Source: an uncultured Caldilineaceae bacterium (GTDB lineage: Bacteria; Chloroflexota; Anaerolineae; Caldilineales; Caldilineaceae). Taken from it: DNA of 64,000 nt. This document shows positions 1 to 9,011 of the stretch, one piece after another. Location of the stretch: the NCBI GenBank assembly GCA_951813625.1, contig CATOTS010000034.1, forward strand, positions 1-64,000, in the 5' to 3' direction. Positions within the stretch are counted from its first letter, which is position 1. Each line of letters opens with the position of its first letter. Under the pieces are notes generated by a model. That model did no database searches and had not been told where the DNA came from. It saw only the letters and a program-made list of their open reading frames with translations. The translations under genes and the position numbers were made by a program.

Positions 1-997
1 CGCATGGCACCTCCCGGCAGCTCGGCTCGTCCTCCTGCGGCTGCAACGCCTGCCGAAGCGGCGTCCCGGCTCCGCTTACTACCATGGCAGGCCGCGGAAA
101 GGGCGCCGCGGCGGTTGACGTTCGAGCCAGAAGTTGGCGTACGTCGGTGTGCATGAGGTCGGCGATCTCGGAGACTGCGATTTCTACCTCGGCGACGCCT
201 TCGAGGCCAAGGTCCGCCTGGTAGTTGTCGAGTCGGATTCGGATCGTGCCGTCTTCCCCAAACACGATGTTGTCAAACGTTTCCCTGGTCGGCGCGGTGG
301 CTTCCCGGATCCACTCGAAGGCCAGTTCAAGCCACTTGGCGCGCGCTGCGTCGGAGTCCAGATCTATCTCCGCGATCGCAGCCCGTGCACGGCTCTCCAA
401 CTTTGACCTTGTCAGATCTGACAGCCGCTGCAAATACAGGTCATCCTCGAAGAGGTCCGATACTTGCATCTCCTGGCCGCTCTTGCGGTCGAAGATGTAG
501 CCTTGTGCCCGCTCGTCGCCCCAACCGCCCACGAAGCGGGAGCGCGACACAACAAAGAAGATCATGTTGGCATCGGCGGCAGAGACGTCGAAGTGCTGCC
601 GGTAGTTGGCAACAAGCGCCGCACCTTCGCGCCCGTTGTCCTGCTTGAATTCCTGGTATGCTGCTTCGACCTCTTCTGAAGCTGCCCGGTACTCCTCTAT
701 AAATTCGTAGGCAACCTCCTGCATGTTCACATTGATTGCCTCGTGCTCGGTCACGGGATAGGAGACATGGAGCAGCGATCTTCCCTCATTTAGCGATTCT
801 TCGATGGTATAGACGGATACATTGTCGTACTTGGACGAATCGAACGGAGCCGATTGCTGATGCTTGGCCACCGGATACGGTTCTTGGGAAACCGAGGCTT
901 CGTTTTCGACTGGCTCGGCCCGGATGGGCTGGCAGGCAGCCACTGAGAGCGCGACGACCAGCATGAGTACGGCCATGGATGGCGCTGCTGGGTTCAT
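1..997 (-). CDS. DUF3298 (RsiV-like) lipoprotein, 3' part off the window
   Basis: The frame is open from an ATG at 997 through to base 1, about 332 codons, with no stop, so the C-terminus lies outside the window. The N-terminus is a lipoprotein signal ending in the lipobox LSVAAC (Cys22), so the protein should be anchored outside the membrane. Residues of about 140-285 match the DUF3298 fold found in RsiV and PdaC-type proteins: a GGWGDERAQGYIFD stretch, a 'DLFEDD' element and a late strand 'RIRLDNYQADLGLEGVAEV'. In RsiV this domain binds lysozyme. Here no transmembrane anti-sigma part is present, so a role as a cell-surface binding protein is only an inference. The GGAGGG before the ATG is only about 1 base away, so the start is not certain. 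Confidence 0.75.
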   Translation of the reverse strand, partial: MNPAAPSMAVLMLVVALSVAACQPIRAEPVENEASVSQEPYPVAKHQQSAPFDSSKYDNVSVYTIEESLNEGRSLLHVSYPVTEHEAINVNMQEVAYEFIEEYRAASEEVEAAYQEFKQDNGREGAALVANYRQHFDVSAADANMIFFVVSRSRFVGGWGDERAQGYIFDRKSGQEMQVSDLFEDDLYLQRLSDLTRSKLESRARAAIAEIDLDSDAARAKWLELAFEWIREATAPTRETFDNIVFGEDGTIRIRLDNYQADLGLEGVAEVEIAVSEIADLMHTDVRQLLARTSTAAAPFPRPAMVVSGAGTPLRQALQPQEDEPSCREVPC

Positions 998-1248
998 CCC
1001 TCCGGTTCTCCTCGTGTGCCAGTGAGATTTGGTCCGGGTAGAGCGCCTTCCAGCCGGCGGAGCGCTGACAGGCCGATGACACGTCAAACGATCGCGTACG
1101 GACTGTCATCCCTTACTTACTTCAGACTGATTGACATGCAAGAAGGTTCCGCATTGCCTTACCAGAACGGATCGATCCACCAAATCCGGCGGACGCCACT
1201 TAGTTGCATGCCGGGGCTGCCGGCGTTGAACGTGCAGCCGGGTCCAGG

Positions 1249-1263
1249 CGTCAAGACTTGACG
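1249..1263. promoter_or_regulatory. candidate operator, perfect palindrome
   Basis: CGTCAAGACTTGACG has 7-bp arms around one central base. Its right half is also the -35 hexamer TTGACG of the promoter in front of rhaM, so a bound repressor would block RNA polymerase. The regulator is not encoded in this window. Confidence 0.5.
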
Positions 1264-1286
1264 GTGCTGTCCAGGGAGTTTAAGAT
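1258..1286 (+). promoter_or_regulatory. predicted sigma70-type promoter for rhaM
   Basis: TTGACG at 1258-1263 and TAAGAT at 1281-1286 are separated by 17 bp. The leader would be about 100 nt. The palindrome at 1249-1263 overlaps the -35 element. Confidence 0.45.
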
Positions 1287-1396
1287 TTCGCGGAGGTTGC
1301 CTGTGCGTCGAGCGGGGATTTCGCTCGACTTGCAGGGGCAGGAAACTGACTAACTGTGAGGCTTTCCAACGCCGGCGTCACAAAAGGGAGGCTTTC

Positions 1397-1711
1397 GTGA
1401 TCCGCAAAGCGTTCGTCATGTCGGTCAACCCCGACCAGCACGAGGAGTATGAGAAGCGCCACAGCCCGATCTGGCCCGAGCTCGAGTCTGTCCTCAAGGC
1501 GCACGGGGTAAGCAACTACTCGATTTTCCTCGATGCCGATACGCACACACTGTTCGCCTACGTGGAGATCGAGGACGAGACGCAATGGGCCAGCATCGCC
1601 GACGAAGAGATCTGCAAGAAGTGGTGGGCCTACATGCGCGACATTATGCCGTCCAACCCGGACAACAGTCCTGTCGCAAGAGACCTGCGCCAGGTCTTCC
1701 ACATCGACTGA
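1397..1711 (+). CDS. rhaM: L-rhamnose mutarotase
   Basis: This 104-residue protein is full length for the RhaM family (about 104 residues). RhaM interconverts the alpha and beta anomers of L-rhamnose in the cytoplasm so that isomerase or dehydrogenase receives the right form. Family marks are KRHSPIWPEL with the catalytic His22, the NYSIFL strand, and the C-terminal KWWAYMRDIMPSNPDNSP. The start is GTG, preceded at 5 nt by GGGAGG. The gene is convergent with the glycosidase that ends at 1749. With the GH95-like enzyme and the keto-deoxy sugar-acid aldolase at 14.5 kb it points to rhamnose or fucose use. Related mutarotases act on other 6-deoxysugars, so the exact sugar is open. Confidence 0.93.
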   Translation: MIRKAFVMSVNPDQHEEYEKRHSPIWPELESVLKAHGVSNYSIFLDADTHTLFAYVEIEDETQWASIADEEICKKWWAYMRDIMPSNPDNSPVARDLRQVFHID

Positions 1712-1748
1712 ACGGCCGGTCCTGCGGAGACCTCCGTCTGCACGGCTG

Positions 1749-4301
1749 CTAACGGCCGAGGACGCCTTTCACGGACGTTCCGCCTGGCAGGTCAACCTGG
1801 TACCTTGCCGGCGACGCGGCCGATGTCGGCGCGATGGTGACCGGCGCGGGCGCAGTTCCGCCCGCCGGAAGCAGGCGGTAACGGCCGCCCGCCAGCGTAT
1901 CGAAGCTGAGGACATCGCCGTCGAGTTCCCGCTCAGCTCCTCCCACCGCGCTCAGCGTACAGGTTAAACCCCAGGGATTGCGCAGACGGCACACCTCGCC
2001 GCGCCGGGATTCGATCTCCACGGACTCCACTTTGCCGGCTCGCATGGCGGAGCTGACCACAAAGCCGCCGCGAGTCAGAAGCCGGAATGAGGCGTCCCAC
2101 TCCTTGGGCCAGGCTGGGAAGAGGCTGATGATCTCGGGCTGGCCGGGCCGTGCAGAGACGCCCTGTAGCACGCCCTCCTGCAAGAGGAAGGTGATGCAGC
2201 CCAGCGGTTCGATCGAGTGGGCCTGGTTCTCGATCTCTCCGTGCCCCTCGAACAGGCTCCAGCCATTCTCGAGCGCGCCGAAAGCCGCGTAATAGGTGGA
2301 TAGAATGGCTGGCAAGTCGTCGCCGCGTCCGGCCCGCACCGCGGCAATGGGCGTGCGAATGGCGGTGTTGCAGGTATCGCCGCGCAGAATCGAGTTCATG
2401 CGCGGCGCCAAGTCGAGCAGTTTCTGCACAATTGCGTCGGTACCCGCCTCGCGGGTCTCCAGCGTCCAATCCTCAAAGGGGAAGACCGGCGCCAGCCAGA
2501 CGTCCTCCGGGTTGTTCTGACCGTTCACTACACCCAACCGTCCCGCGGCCCAGAGATCATCGGCCAGGACGCCGCCGGTCAGGGCTCGCGCTTGTGGATC
2601 ATCTCCCATCGGATAGGGGGTCAACTGGTTGAGAAACTGCTGCCACTCTTGTCGCAATTCAGGGTCGACGTCCAGCAATTCGGCCGCGGCAATCGCAACC
2701 GGCGCCGCACCGCGAATCGCGGCCAGGTCCCAGATGCCGTCGTCGGCGCCCCAGAAGTCCTCATGCTGGTTCAATTCGTGGAGGTGCCAGCTGCCGTCTT
2801 CGCCGCGCAGCGCCAGGCCGCGATAGAATTCGACCGTATCGCGCAGCAGCGGGTAGGCAACCGTGCGCAGCCAGTCGTCATCGCCGCTGTAGCGATAGCG
2901 CCACCAGGCCAGCAGCGCCAGCTCGCAGGCGGTTGTGGCCAGGTGGCTGATCCAGGACACGCGACCGTCGGCACGCCCTTGAAGCGGGTAGAGCTGTGTA
3001 ATCAGATGGTGCTCGTAGCGGCAAAGCTCGCGCAAGCGCGTGGACAGCGCCTCGGCGGGCCGGTGGCCCAGAAACACCGCCCGAAACTCCTCGGCGAGGG
3101 CGTCGGGCAGTTCAACCGGCCCGTCGAACGGTGTTGTCTCCGGGTAGAATGTACCGGAGACGCCCCACCGCTGTGCGGCGGCAATGCGGCAAGAGTCCAT
3201 TTGATTCGCGTACATGCGGAAGAACGGCTCGCACAGGTCGTCGGCATCGGCAGCCATCAGGGCGTAGTAGTGCATCTCCATGGTCCAGACCCAGAATTGG
3301 GCACCCCAGCTACGCGTGTCGCCGTTGGTCGTGAATATCGACCCGTTCCACTTGGGCGGGAGCGCGCCGCGCGAGCTGCTGGCCATGTAGTAGAGATGAA
3401 GTGTGCGCACGCGTTCCATGAACTCGGCCAGGCCGTCTTCGCTGTGCAGATGGAGAAAGGTTCGCGCCCAGAATCCTTCCCACCAGTGACGGTGCTTCGA
3501 GCGGATTGCCGGCGGCCCTTCTTTCCGCGCGGCTTCGACCTGGGCCGCGGCAAGTTTGCCGACATCCTCTCCGCTGTTCCAGGAGACTGCGCTGGCGAAG
3601 AGCAGCGTGCGCCGGCCCGAAGCTGCGGGCAGGACCAGGGTGCGCCGGCCCGGGGCGGAGGCCGCGGCATCCAGCCTTGCACCGTCCGCTGTCGCGCTAA
3701 CCGCCGAGGCGCAATAGTGGTCGCCCTCTGTAAACTGCTGGGTGAGCGTCAACCTATCACTGTCTTCTCCTTGGGCGCCGAACGAGTCCTCGGCAAAGGC
3801 ATAGAGAGCCAGGTGATTGCCGGTCCGCACCTCTTGCGCCCGCCACATCGACAGAGTAAGGCGGAGCGGCTGGGGACTGGCGCGTTCATCCTCAACCTCC
3901 ACGACGAGAATATCGGTCGATTCAGAGAGTTCATCGCCTGCCGCCACAAAGGAGCGCACCGTTAGCCCGCCGCCGCGGACTTCGCATTGCGCCTCATAGA
4001 GCGAGAGTCTCTGCCTGAAGTCCGGCGAGTCGCCGGCAAAGGGCGCGCCGCCCACCTCCACCGTCACCTGGGCGCAGGCGCAGCAGTGGTCGGCCGGGTC
4101 GGCATAGTCGCCGGCGTGGTGTTTGTTGACTGAAAACAGGTCGCTGCGGTTGATCTGATAGTGGATGGCGCCCGGCGTTGTCCAGACCATCGTGCCTGTG
4201 CGGCCGTTGCCGATTGGATGGCCCTGCACAGGATGCTCCACGGGCCGCGCATAGTTGAGGTCTGCGCGTCCGATCAAGGCGCGAAAGTCGACGTCAAACA
4301 T
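1749..4301 (-). CDS. GH95-like glycoside hydrolase
   Basis: The 850-residue protein has the GH95-type layout: an N-terminal beta-sandwich, an (alpha/alpha)6 barrel and a C-terminal beta domain. The N-terminus contains PIGNGRTGTMVW and then YQINRSDLF, matching the GNGRLGAMV and LNEDTLW motifs of GH95. The barrel includes WHLHELNQHEDFWG and DGIWDLAAIRGA. GH95 enzymes remove terminal alpha-L-fucose or L-galactose by inversion. Similarity here is distant (DUF5703-type members also fit), so the substrate is not fixed. No signal peptide is visible, so it probably acts on imported oligosaccharides. The start ATG has GGAGG 9 nt upstream and overlaps the previous gene by 8 bp. It is the last gene of the operon. 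Confidence 0.72.
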   Translation of the reverse strand: MFDVDFRALIGRADLNYARPVEHPVQGHPIGNGRTGTMVWTTPGAIHYQINRSDLFSVNKHHAGDYADPADHCCACAQVTVEVGGAPFAGDSPDFRQRLSLYEAQCEVRGGGLTVRSFVAAGDELSESTDILVVEVEDERASPQPLRLTLSMWRAQEVRTGNHLALYAFAEDSFGAQGEDSDRLTLTQQFTEGDHYCASAVSATADGARLDAAASAPGRRTLVLPAASGRRTLLFASAVSWNSGEDVGKLAAAQVEAARKEGPPAIRSKHRHWWEGFWARTFLHLHSEDGLAEFMERVRTLHLYYMASSSRGALPPKWNGSIFTTNGDTRSWGAQFWVWTMEMHYYALMAADADDLCEPFFRMYANQMDSCRIAAAQRWGVSGTFYPETTPFDGPVELPDALAEEFRAVFLGHRPAEALSTRLRELCRYEHHLITQLYPLQGRADGRVSWISHLATTACELALLAWWRYRYSGDDDWLRTVAYPLLRDTVEFYRGLALRGEDGSWHLHELNQHEDFWGADDGIWDLAAIRGAAPVAIAAAELLDVDPELRQEWQQFLNQLTPYPMGDDPQARALTGGVLADDLWAAGRLGVVNGQNNPEDVWLAPVFPFEDWTLETREAGTDAIVQKLLDLAPRMNSILRGDTCNTAIRTPIAAVRAGRGDDLPAILSTYYAAFGALENGWSLFEGHGEIENQAHSIEPLGCITFLLQEGVLQGVSARPGQPEIISLFPAWPKEWDASFRLLTRGGFVVSSAMRAGKVESVEIESRRGEVCRLRNPWGLTCTLSAVGGAERELDGDVLSFDTLAGGRYRLLPAGGTAPAPVTIAPTSAASPARYQVDLPGGTSVKGVLGR

Positions 4302-5859
4302 TGTCAGGGTCCTCCAGGGTGGGATAGAACGGCAGCGGCCAGCTGTTGGGATAGATTCCCGTCACCTCGTCGCCACGCCAGGCGAATTGATACCGGTCGC
4401 CCTGCGGCATTGTCTCCTGCGTGAGACGAACGGGCAGTTCGTATTCCAGGACGACCTCCTTCGCGGCAGCCAGCGTTTCCTTGGAAACGAAGGCAAATGC
4501 GCCGACGAAGCGGGGCGAGATAGGACGGCCGTCAACCGCGATGCGCAGCGTCTCTCGCGGGGCCCAGCCGGGCACACGAACCAGGAGATTGTCTCCCACG
4601 AGGGTGCGGATGGAGACGGTCGCGGTCCCGTTGCGCCGACGCGTCTTTATTTCCACATGGGCGTCGGAGTAATCAAAGTGCATGTAGACGAACAGTCCCG
4701 CCTCGGTCCGCGCGCTGATATGCCGATAGACGGCCGCTAACGTGTGCACGATCTCGGCCGTGCCGCTCGGATTGTAACCCTTGCCGGCATGGGGAAACCG
4801 GTTGGCGCCCCACCCGCCCAGTTGCTTCGGATCAATCTCGACGTCCGGGTTGTTGCGAAGATCGGCCTCCGTGGTCTGGCCGGGGAAGAGACGGGCCCTC
4901 ACCAGCCGCTCCACGTCGTCGAAGAACTCTGAATGGCCGGTGTGGAGGGCAAGCCACAATGCCAGCCGCGCAGCCGCTCCGGTCGACTCGGTGTTGGCTA
5001 GCGGATTGCCCGATTCGTCCGGGAACCGGTTCTGGCCCAAGTCGTGGGCAACCCACCCGCACTGGTTGACGAGTCCGGTTATCGCCTTGTGGTATGTGCG
5101 CAATACGGCGTCGGTATAGGCGGATTGGTGCGTCAACAGCCCGAACTGGAAGAGCCCGCACATTGTGTAAAGGAATGATTGGCGGTCGCCCTGATTGGCC
5201 TCGTCCACCATCGCGGCGGGAACTGCGCCGTCAGGTGTGGTCGAGTGTGCGAGGTGATAGCGTGCGAGCCGCTCGGCCAAGTCCAATGCAAGCTGGTCGC
5301 CTGTCGATCTGTAGTACCAGACCAGGGCCTCGATCGAGCGCCCGTGAGAGACGGTCAGGTCAGGACCGTTGGCGTGGGTATAGACGTCATCGAGCGACTG
5401 TCCTTCGGCGACCGTGAAATGCCTTGCATAGTCGAACTTCATGACATCCCACCTGCCGTCCGACCCGAGGCAGCGCTGCATAGTTTGCAGATAGCGGCGG
5501 CCTGCCTCACGCGCCCAGCGGCTGTTGCGGAATTGGATGAGGGCGTTGAATGTCAATATGCCCTCGCGCACGGTATGCAACTCGAAATTGGGAGGCTGCC
5601 AGTCCAGGCCGGGCGGCACGAAAAGGAGACCGTCGGGGTTGTCGCACAGCCAGTGCAGATTCGTTAGCATGGCGCCTTCGAGATGCCCAGGGATGACGAA
5701 GCCGGTGGCATCCTCGAGGCGCAGCAAGGCGTCCCACAACCTTGCCAGGTCGTGGGTGATGCACCAGCCGCCGGTGGGCAGGTAGTCCTGTTCCGGGTTG
5801 AGCCAACCCAGCAGATGGCGCCCGCCCAGCTCCATCGACCTCTTCAATTGATCGGCCAT
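4294..5859 (-). CDS. GH127-like (DUF1680-related) glycosidase-fold protein
   Basis: This 521-residue protein has an (alpha/alpha)6-barrel pattern with repeated helical hairpins. Its C-terminal beta region contains LLVRVPGWAPRETLRIAVDG, typical of the 'lrvPgWa' strand of GH127 beta-L-arabinofuranosidase relatives. In GH127 a CC-containing motif supplies the nucleophilic Cys and zinc ligands. At the equivalent place here the sequence reads GGWGANRFPH and lacks those cysteines, so activity cannot be assumed. A polysaccharide-lyase or unsaturated glycuronyl hydrolase-like role is another possibility. No signal peptide is seen. GGAGG lies about 8 nt before the ATG. It overlaps the GH95-like gene by 8 bp, so the two are probably co-translated. 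Confidence 0.65.
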   Translation of the reverse strand: MADQLKRSMELGGRHLLGWLNPEQDYLPTGGWCITHDLARLWDALLRLEDATGFVIPGHLEGAMLTNLHWLCDNPDGLLFVPPGLDWQPPNFELHTVREGILTFNALIQFRNSRWAREAGRRYLQTMQRCLGSDGRWDVMKFDYARHFTVAEGQSLDDVYTHANGPDLTVSHGRSIEALVWYYRSTGDQLALDLAERLARYHLAHSTTPDGAVPAAMVDEANQGDRQSFLYTMCGLFQFGLLTHQSAYTDAVLRTYHKAITGLVNQCGWVAHDLGQNRFPDESGNPLANTESTGAAARLALWLALHTGHSEFFDDVERLVRARLFPGQTTEADLRNNPDVEIDPKQLGGWGANRFPHAGKGYNPSGTAEIVHTLAAVYRHISARTEAGLFVYMHFDYSDAHVEIKTRRRNGTATVSIRTLVGDNLLVRVPGWAPRETLRIAVDGRPISPRFVGAFAFVSKETLAAAKEVVLEYELPVRLTQETMPQGDRYQFAWRGDEVTGIYPNSWPLPFYPTLEDPDNV

Positions 5860-5993
5860 CCGGTCATCCTCCAGTCAAGCTTGTCCTGCTCAACTTGGCT
5901 TCTTCTTCTTGAATCCGACTTGGCCTTGCTCCCGGGACATTGTAGTGATCTCGGTCGGGCGGCCTGACGTTACAGTCTTTCAGCTTGAAGAAT

Positions 5994-6040
5994 CGGCGGC
6001 CCCGGCCCAGCGGTCGGGGCCGGCCGGGGCCGGTCGGGGC
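5994..6040. repeat. GC-only inverted and 10-bp direct repeats between phyH and the GH127-like gene
   Basis: GGCCCCG at 5998-6004 pairs with CGGGGCC at 6015-6021. CGGGGC recurs at 6015, 6025 and 6035, exactly 10 bp apart. On the transcribed (minus) strand this would form a strong hairpin inside the operon. No T-tract follows directly, so it may tune downstream expression rather than end transcription. Confidence 0.5.
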
Positions 6041-6106
6041 AATTCTCGTAGATGACGAACTGCGCGCGTGATGCGGTTCTGGCGCGGACACCGGCAAGGG
6101 AAGAAT

Positions 6107-6859
6107 CTATTGTGATTCGTCGATAGTGAGCCGCTGCAGCAACTGCTGCTCCCGCTCGGACAGCGTCTCCCAAAGCGAGCGGCCGATGGGATGCACATCT
6201 GAAAGGCGGCGGCAGAACCAGGGGCGCATGAAGCTGACCACGGCGACGGTGCGCCCCGAATCGGTCATGTTAGGCGTGCCGCGGTGCAGACAGCGCGGAT
6301 CGCGAATCATGGCGTCGCCCAAATCCATCAGCAGGGACTCGAGCGGAATCTCCCCTGATTCGATTCCGGCCAGCGCCTGGGCACGAGGCATGTGGTGCGT
6401 GCCGGCGGCAATCTGAAACGGTCCGCGTTCGGGCGTTACATCGACAAAGGGCCAGTTCAGCACCAGAAGTTCGGGCGGCAGAATCAGATCGGGCAGCTCG
6501 GGGAAGAGCGGCTGCAGATCGGCGTGCACATCCTGGTGCGTCGAGCCTCTGAAGGGCGTGTCGGTTGCGTACTGATCGATGACCATCTGCTCGCCCAGGA
6601 TGCCCGAAACGATGGCATAGACGCAGTCGTCGTCGAAGAAGGCGGGATGGTAGAAGGGCGGGTGGAAGGGCAGGGGGATGAAGTGGCGGTTCGGGCCCCG
6701 GTTTGGCTTGTCAACAAATTCTGCCAGATAAGCCTTTGCAATTGGTTCGAAGGCCGCGCGGCAGGCCTCAATTGCGTCGACGGGAAAATGCCCGCGCAGG
6801 ATGCAGAAGCCGTCGTGGCGGACTTTCTGAATGCAATGTTGAATGTCTACATTCGCCAT
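6107..6859 (-). CDS. phytanoyl-CoA dioxygenase (PhyH) family protein
   Basis: The 250-residue protein belongs to the Fe(II)/2-oxoglutarate oxygenases. The iron triad is visible as THQDVHAD (His-x-Asp) in the middle and RCLHRGTPN near residue 210. A following Arg in the DSGRTVAVVSFMRPW stretch should bind 2-oxoglutarate. The substrate is unknown: the family hydroxylates acyl-CoA, small metabolites and antibiotics. It sits inside a sugar importer and glycosidase operon, between a permease (141 bp upstream) and the GH127-like gene, so a sugar-linked or modified-glycan substrate is possible. No clear ribosome site precedes the ATG. It is one of five PhyH genes within 18 kb. Confidence 0.88.
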   Translation of the reverse strand: MANVDIQHCIQKVRHDGFCILRGHFPVDAIEACRAAFEPIAKAYLAEFVDKPNRGPNRHFIPLPFHPPFYHPAFFDDDCVYAIVSGILGEQMVIDQYATDTPFRGSTHQDVHADLQPLFPELPDLILPPELLVLNWPFVDVTPERGPFQIAAGTHHMPRAQALAGIESGEIPLESLLMDLGDAMIRDPRCLHRGTPNMTDSGRTVAVVSFMRPWFCRRLSDVHPIGRSLWETLSEREQQLLQRLTIDESQ

Positions 6860-7000
6860 AGTGGCATAGCCGCCAGCCTGATAGAGCTGGATTGTCCGGG
6901 AAGTGGTCGAACGAGCCCTAGTTGATTTGTGGCAAACGTTGCCGGGCGAAGCGGGTTGGTGAGCCTGGCTGCAGGGCAGTCGTCCCGCTTCATGTCGGAC

Positions 7001-7906
7001 CTAGCCCTTCACGGCTCCCAAAGTCAGGCCCCTGACAAAGTAACGCTGCACAAACGGGTAGACAAGCATGATCGGAATCGAACCGATCATTATCATGGCC
7101 GCGGCCAGGGCTTCCGGCGTCGCATCCTTCAGAAAGGAGGGGTCGGTTTTTCCGTGGAACTGCGAGCTCATCAGCGTCCCCTCCAATCGTCTCATCGTCA
7201 CCTGGTTGTACAGGTAACTTTGCAGCGGCCACTGTTCCTCAAAGCGCAGAAAGATGATGCCATCGAACCAGGAGTTCCAGTGCGTGACCGCCGCGAACAG
7301 CCCGACGGTTGCCAGAGAAGGCAGGGACAGGGGCAGGAAAATACGAAAGAGGATCTGGAAGTGGTTTGCGCCATCCATCAGGGCCGACTCCGACAGCTCT
7401 TTGGGAATCCCGCGGAAGAAGTTGATGATGAGGATGGCGAAAAAGATGTTTAGAGCCACCGGCAGGACGAGGACTGCGAAGTGGTTGAGCAGCCCGAGGC
7501 TCTTGTAGGCCAGGTAGGTGGGAATCAGGCCGCCTTGGAAAAGCATTCCAAAGACCAGGACAACCTTGAATATTGTGCGCCCCGGAATATGCAGATGGTC
7601 CTGTGACAACGGATAGGCGGTAAGCGCGATCACGGCCAGGTTGAGCGTAACGCCGACCGTAACGCGGGCCACCGAGACGCCAAATGCGCCAAGAAACGCC
7701 TTCTCCCGCATGAGAAAGCCGTAGTTGTCAAGATTGATGCCAATCGGCCACAGATTGACCTGGTTGGTTCTAACCGCTTCGGCGCTGCTCAGCGACTTGG
7801 CGATCACGGCCACAAAGGGGAGAACACACAGACAGACCAGCAGGAGTGTGACAAGCCAGATGATAGAATTGGCGATGATGTCGCTTGCGCGCCGTTCCTC
7901 AACCAT
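7001..7906 (-). CDS. carbohydrate ABC transporter permease (LplC/YtcP type)
   Basis: This 301-residue inner-membrane permease has about six hydrophobic helices. The cytoplasmic EAA-like loop reads ELSESALMDGANHFQILFRIFLPLSLPSLATVGLF, where the conserved Gly contacts the ATPase. The C-terminus, VYPFVQRYFVRGLTLGAVKG, is the usual end of CUT1/LplC-type permeases. The start is ATG behind GGGAGG (7 nt spacing). It lies 74 bp after the partner permease and forms the channel with it. The substrate is an oligosaccharide or related solute by family; the neighbouring glycosidases suggest a deoxysugar glycan. Confidence 0.93.
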   Translation of the reverse strand: MVEERRASDIIANSIIWLVTLLLVCLCVLPFVAVIAKSLSSAEAVRTNQVNLWPIGINLDNYGFLMREKAFLGAFGVSVARVTVGVTLNLAVIALTAYPLSQDHLHIPGRTIFKVVLVFGMLFQGGLIPTYLAYKSLGLLNHFAVLVLPVALNIFFAILIINFFRGIPKELSESALMDGANHFQILFRIFLPLSLPSLATVGLFAAVTHWNSWFDGIIFLRFEEQWPLQSYLYNQVTMRRLEGTLMSSQFHGKTDPSFLKDATPEALAAAMIMIGSIPIMLVYPFVQRYFVRGLTLGAVKG

Positions 7907-7980
7907 CAGTTTTCCTCCCTCTGAAGCCGGCGGCTCGAGGCTGCAACCGGCGGTTCCTCATCCGAAAAAAAGTGAAAACG

Positions 7981-8955
7981 TCAGAAGATGCGATAGTTTG
8001 CGTACCTGTCGGCGAGCCAGTAGGACAGCCAGACAAGGACGAAGCCGACGACCGACCTGAACATGCCTACAGCCGTGCCGAGGCTGAATTCCCCTGTCAG
8101 CAGGCCGACGCGGTAGACATATGTATCGAGAATGTCGCCGGTCGAAAACACGATCGGATTGATAAAGACCAGTATCTGCTCAAAGCCTGCGTTCAGGACA
8201 TAACCAAGACTGAGGCAGGCCAGGAGAGCGATGATTGGCGTGATGCCGGGAATGCTCACGTGCCTGAGCCGGGCCCAGCGGCCGGCGCCGTCGACCGCGG
8301 CGGCTTCGTATGTTTCGGGATTAATCCCGGCCAGCGCGGCAAGATAGATCACTGCGCCCCACCCAAATTCCTTCCACGTTTCCAAGAGGATCATCGTGTA
8401 GGGGAAAATTCCGGGGTCGCCCAGGAAGCTGATCGAGGTATAGCCAAGGGCCTCGATGCCTCTGTTCACGATCCCCGACCGGTTCAGGATCTCGACCATC
8501 ACACCGCCGATCAGCACCCAGGACAGAAAGTGGGGTAAGGTGGTCGTGGTCTGCGCCACGCGCTTGAACAGCGTATGGCGGATCTCGTTTATTGTCAGCG
8601 CGAAGGCCAGGCCGGCGGCCTGGCCAAGTATAATCTTGCCCAGGGCGATGCCGAGCGTATTGCGGATGATATTGAAGGCGTCCGGTCCCTCGAAGAAGCG
8701 GCGAAAATTGTCGAGGCCGACGAAGGGCGAACCCATAACGCCCTTGAAGGCGCTGTACTTCACAAAGGCGATAGAGAGGCCCCAGAGGGGGTATAGGTGG
8801 AAAAGGATGAGCAGCACCGCCGCCGGCGCCAGCATGGCGTAGATCATCCAGTGCTGCCGCCAAACGGTGCGGAAGGGAGGCTTCCTTTCCTCGTAGGCCT
8901 CAGATAGCGCCGCCGCGGCGGGCGCAGTCTCAGGAACAGAACTCCTGACAGCCAT
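7981..8955 (-). CDS. sugar ABC transporter permease (LplB type)
   Basis: The 324-residue protein has a cytoplasmic N-terminus of about 35 residues followed by six predicted membrane helices. The family loop is LAALAGINPETYEAAAVDGAGRWARLRHVSIPGITPIIALL, in which EAAAVDGAG docks with the ATPase. This is the LplB-type member that pairs with LplC-type proteins. GAGAGG precedes the ATG. It follows the binding-protein gene after a 196-bp gap that contains a strong hairpin (9012-9039), which probably lets the binding protein be made in excess over the permeases. Confidence 0.93.
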   Translation of the reverse strand: MAVRSSVPETAPAAAALSEAYEERKPPFRTVWRQHWMIYAMLAPAAVLLILFHLYPLWGLSIAFVKYSAFKGVMGSPFVGLDNFRRFFEGPDAFNIIRNTLGIALGKIILGQAAGLAFALTINEIRHTLFKRVAQTTTTLPHFLSWVLIGGVMVEILNRSGIVNRGIEALGYTSISFLGDPGIFPYTMILLETWKEFGWGAVIYLAALAGINPETYEAAAVDGAGRWARLRHVSIPGITPIIALLACLSLGYVLNAGFEQILVFINPIVFSTGDILDTYVYRVGLLTGEFSLGTAVGMFRSVVGFVLVWLSYWLADRYANYRIF

Positions 8956-9011
8956 CTCGTCTCACCTCTCCCAGTGGCCTCCCGGGCGAAGCCAGGGGCC
9001 GCGTTGGCGGA

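Larger units (their letters stand above)
998..1396. other. intergenic region between divergent genes
   Basis: This 399-bp stretch separates the minus-strand lipoprotein from rhaM. Its right half holds the promoter and palindrome listed separately at 1249-1286. I see no gene or other element in the rest. Confidence 0.5.

Noticed and set aside
786..1109. Open frame of 107 codons on the minus strand
   Set aside because: It runs in another frame over the DUF3298 lipoprotein, which has a proper signal peptide and domain match.
2592..3965. 457-codon plus-strand frame
   Set aside because: It lies antisense to the GH95-like gene and is a by-product of high GC; no family match.
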